From the NCBI GenBank assembly GCA_028817685.1, contig JAPPPC010000903.1:1-24051 (forward strand): a stretch of DNA of 24,051 nt, read 5' to 3'. Position 1 is the stretch's first letter. Every line of letters starts with the position of its first letter. The position numbers and the translations under genes are program-made. This DNA comes from Rhodospirillaceae bacterium (GTDB taxonomy: Bacteria > Pseudomonadota > Alphaproteobacteria > UBA8366 > GCA-2717185). Below the pieces are notes generated by a model that had not been told where the DNA came from, did no database searches, and was given only the letters and a program-made list of their open reading frames with translations. Of this stretch, positions 22,850 to 24,051 are shown in pieces.

Positions 22850-24051
22850 TCAATCACGCCGCAGTGCAGCCCACACCCGTTCCGGCGTAGCCGGCATGTC
22901 CATATGGCTGGCACCGGTCTCGCGCGCCAGGACATCCACGATGGCGTTCATGATCGCCGGGAGAGCGCCTGTACACCCGGCCTCCCCACAACCCTTCGCG
23001 CCGAGCGGGTTGCTGGTTGCGGGTACCGGATGGGAACGGAACTCGAAGACCGGCAAATCGTCGGCCCGCGGCATCGTGTAATCCATGTAGGAACCCGAGA
23101 CCAGCTGACCTTCGGCATCGTAGGCGGTGTCTTCCATCAAGGCCTGACCCAAACCCTGGATCACACCGCCATGCACCTGGCCCTCGACCAGCATCGGGTT
23201 AATCAGAGTGCCGAAATCATCGACGATGACGTAGCGGTCGACGCGCACCGTACCGGTCTCCGGCTCAATCTCGACTTCGGCAATGTGGCAGCCATTGGGA
23301 AAGGCCGATGGCGGCGTATCCTCGGCCAGCTCCGCGTCGAGGCCTGGCGGCAGATCGTCGGGCAGACCGGCGCGCGCGCGTTCTGCCAGATCGAGGATCG
23401 AGATCGTCCGGTCCGTCCCTGCGACGGTGAACTGGCCGGCTACAAATTCGATATCGGCAACCGCCGCCTCAAGCACATGGCCGGCGATGGCGCGGCCGTT
23501 TTCTATGACTTGATCTGCCGCATGCAGCAGCGCCGTGCCTGCCGAGATCACAGTGCGCGAGCCACCGGTTCCGGCACCGGCGATCAGCGCGTCGCTGTCA
23601 CCCTGAAGCAGGTTGAAGCGGTCGATTGGAATGCCAAGCGTCGCAGTCAGGATCTGCGCGAAGGTGACATGATGGCCCTGCCCGTAGTTCAGCGAGCCGG
23701 ACACCATGGTGACAGTACCGTCTTCCTCGAAACGGATCCCCCCCATCTCGCGCGCCGGCGGGCCCGTCACCTCCAGATAGCTGGCGAGACCCAGGCCGCG
23801 CAATTTGCCGTCGGCTGCCGACGCCGCACGCCGTGCCTCGAACCCGTCCCAGTCGGCGGCGTCGAGCGCATCATCCAACACAGCCGGAAAGTCACCGCTG
23901 TCATAGGTCAGTTCGGAGACCGCGTCATAGGGTATCTCGTCCGGCCGGACCATGTTGCGCCGGCGCAGTTCGACCCGGTCGATACCCAATTCACGCGCCG
24001 CGGTATCCATCAGGCGCTCCATGTAATAGACGCCCTCCGGCCGGCCGGCAC
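22850..24051 (-). CDS. Xanthine dehydrogenase/CO dehydrogenase family molybdopterin-binding large subunit, C-terminal part
   Basis: At least 400 residues of a molybdenum hydroxylase large subunit are visible; the reading frame continues past the right edge (AGRPEGVYYMERLMD at the border is mid-protein). Cofactor-binding segments are GSLNYGQGHHVTFAQI and AGAGTGGSRT. The active-site glutamate lies in GAKGCGEAGCTGALPAI near the C terminus. Such proteins hydroxylate aldehydes, purines, N-heterocycles or CO, together with FAD and 2Fe-2S subunits that would lie outside the window. The subclass is not decidable because the N-terminal half with the CoxL signature loop is missing. An ATG at 24022 is internal and not the start. 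It converges with the secreted protein gene, 25 bases apart. Confidence 0.92.
   Translation of the reverse strand, partial: AGRPEGVYYMERLMDTAARELGIDRVELRRRNMVRPDEIPYDAVSELTYDSGDFPAVLDDALDAADWDGFEARRAASAADGKLRGLGLASYLEVTGPPAREMGGIRFEEDGTVTMVSGSLNYGQGHHVTFAQILTATLGIPIDRFNLLQGDSDALIAGAGTGGSRTVISAGTALLHAADQVIENGRAIAGHVLEAAVADIEFVAGQFTVAGTDRTISILDLAERARAGLPDDLPPGLDAELAEDTPPSAFPNGCHIAEVEIEPETGTVRVDRYVIVDDFGTLINPMLVEGQVHGGVIQGLGQALMEDTAYDAEGQLVSGSYMDYTMPRADDLPVFEFRSHPVPATSNPLGAKGCGEAGCTGALPAIMNAIVDVLARETGASHMDMPATPERVWAALRRD

Noticed and set aside
1..24051. CRISPR arrays, tRNA or rRNA genes, insertion sequences, phage genes
   Set aside because: No regularly spaced repeats, tRNA-like folds, rRNA-like stretches, transposase or phage protein motifs were found on reading both strands by eye; a covariance-model search was not possible.

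Overview
The window is a gene-dense, high-GC stretch of bacterial chromosome. It carries 20 protein-coding genes, two of them cut by the window edges, and I saw no rRNA, tRNA, CRISPR array or transposase. The gene families point to an alphaproteobacterium, probably a free-living heterotroph of the Rhodospirillales type. Supporting signs are the response regulator with a YFGPDRRR tail, the intergenic repeat bounded by TGTCATCCCG/CGGGATGACA, the many hyuAB, CaiB and ThDP enzymes, and strong GGAGG-type ribosome binding sites. The taxonomic placement is inference.

Left part (1-10.6 kb), mostly catabolic. A DHA2-type MFS exporter (cut by the left edge, apparently frameshifted near its start) is divergent from a D-2-hydroxyacid dehydrogenase. 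That dehydrogenase converges with a two-gene split ThDP decarboxylase of the sulfopyruvate/phosphonopyruvate decarboxylase type. Divergent from the decarboxylase pair is a translationally coupled hyuB-hyuA (N-methylhydantoinase/5-oxoprolinase family) pair. It converges with a formate/nitrite-transporter (FNT) family channel. Divergent from the channel is a run of four same-strand genes: a class C beta-lactamase-like serine hydrolase, a carboxymuconolactone decarboxylase-like protein, an SDR dehydrogenase and a 2-keto-4-pentenoate hydratase/FAH-like enzyme. A 10-bp-stem hairpin lies inside this run, and a three-hairpin repeat element follows it.

Middle (10.7-18.3 kb). A minus-strand pair encodes an N-acyl-D-amino-acid deacylase-like amidohydrolase and a cysteine synthase. 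Divergent from it is a tight MoxR ATPase - DUF58 - membrane/DUF4129 operon, in which the third protein lacks the transglutaminase core usually seen in such clusters. A 3-hydroxyisobutyrate-dehydrogenase-family enzyme follows.

Right part (18.3-24 kb). Three closely spaced minus-strand genes encode, in transcription order, an atypical receiver-only response regulator, a CaiB/BaiF CoA-transferase and a large ThDP enzyme. The receiver has Glu in place of the phosphoacceptor Asp and Arg in place of the conserved Lys. Divergent from them is an unknown secreted cysteine-containing protein. It converges with the C-terminal part of a molybdenum hydroxylase large subunit that runs off the right edge. 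The overall picture is a catabolic region for organic acids, amides or cyclic imides, with two separate ThDP-decarboxylase modules; the actual substrates cannot be read from the sequence. No single locus is clearly a new system. The best candidates are the degenerate receiver heading a metabolic operon and the transglutaminase-less MoxR module.
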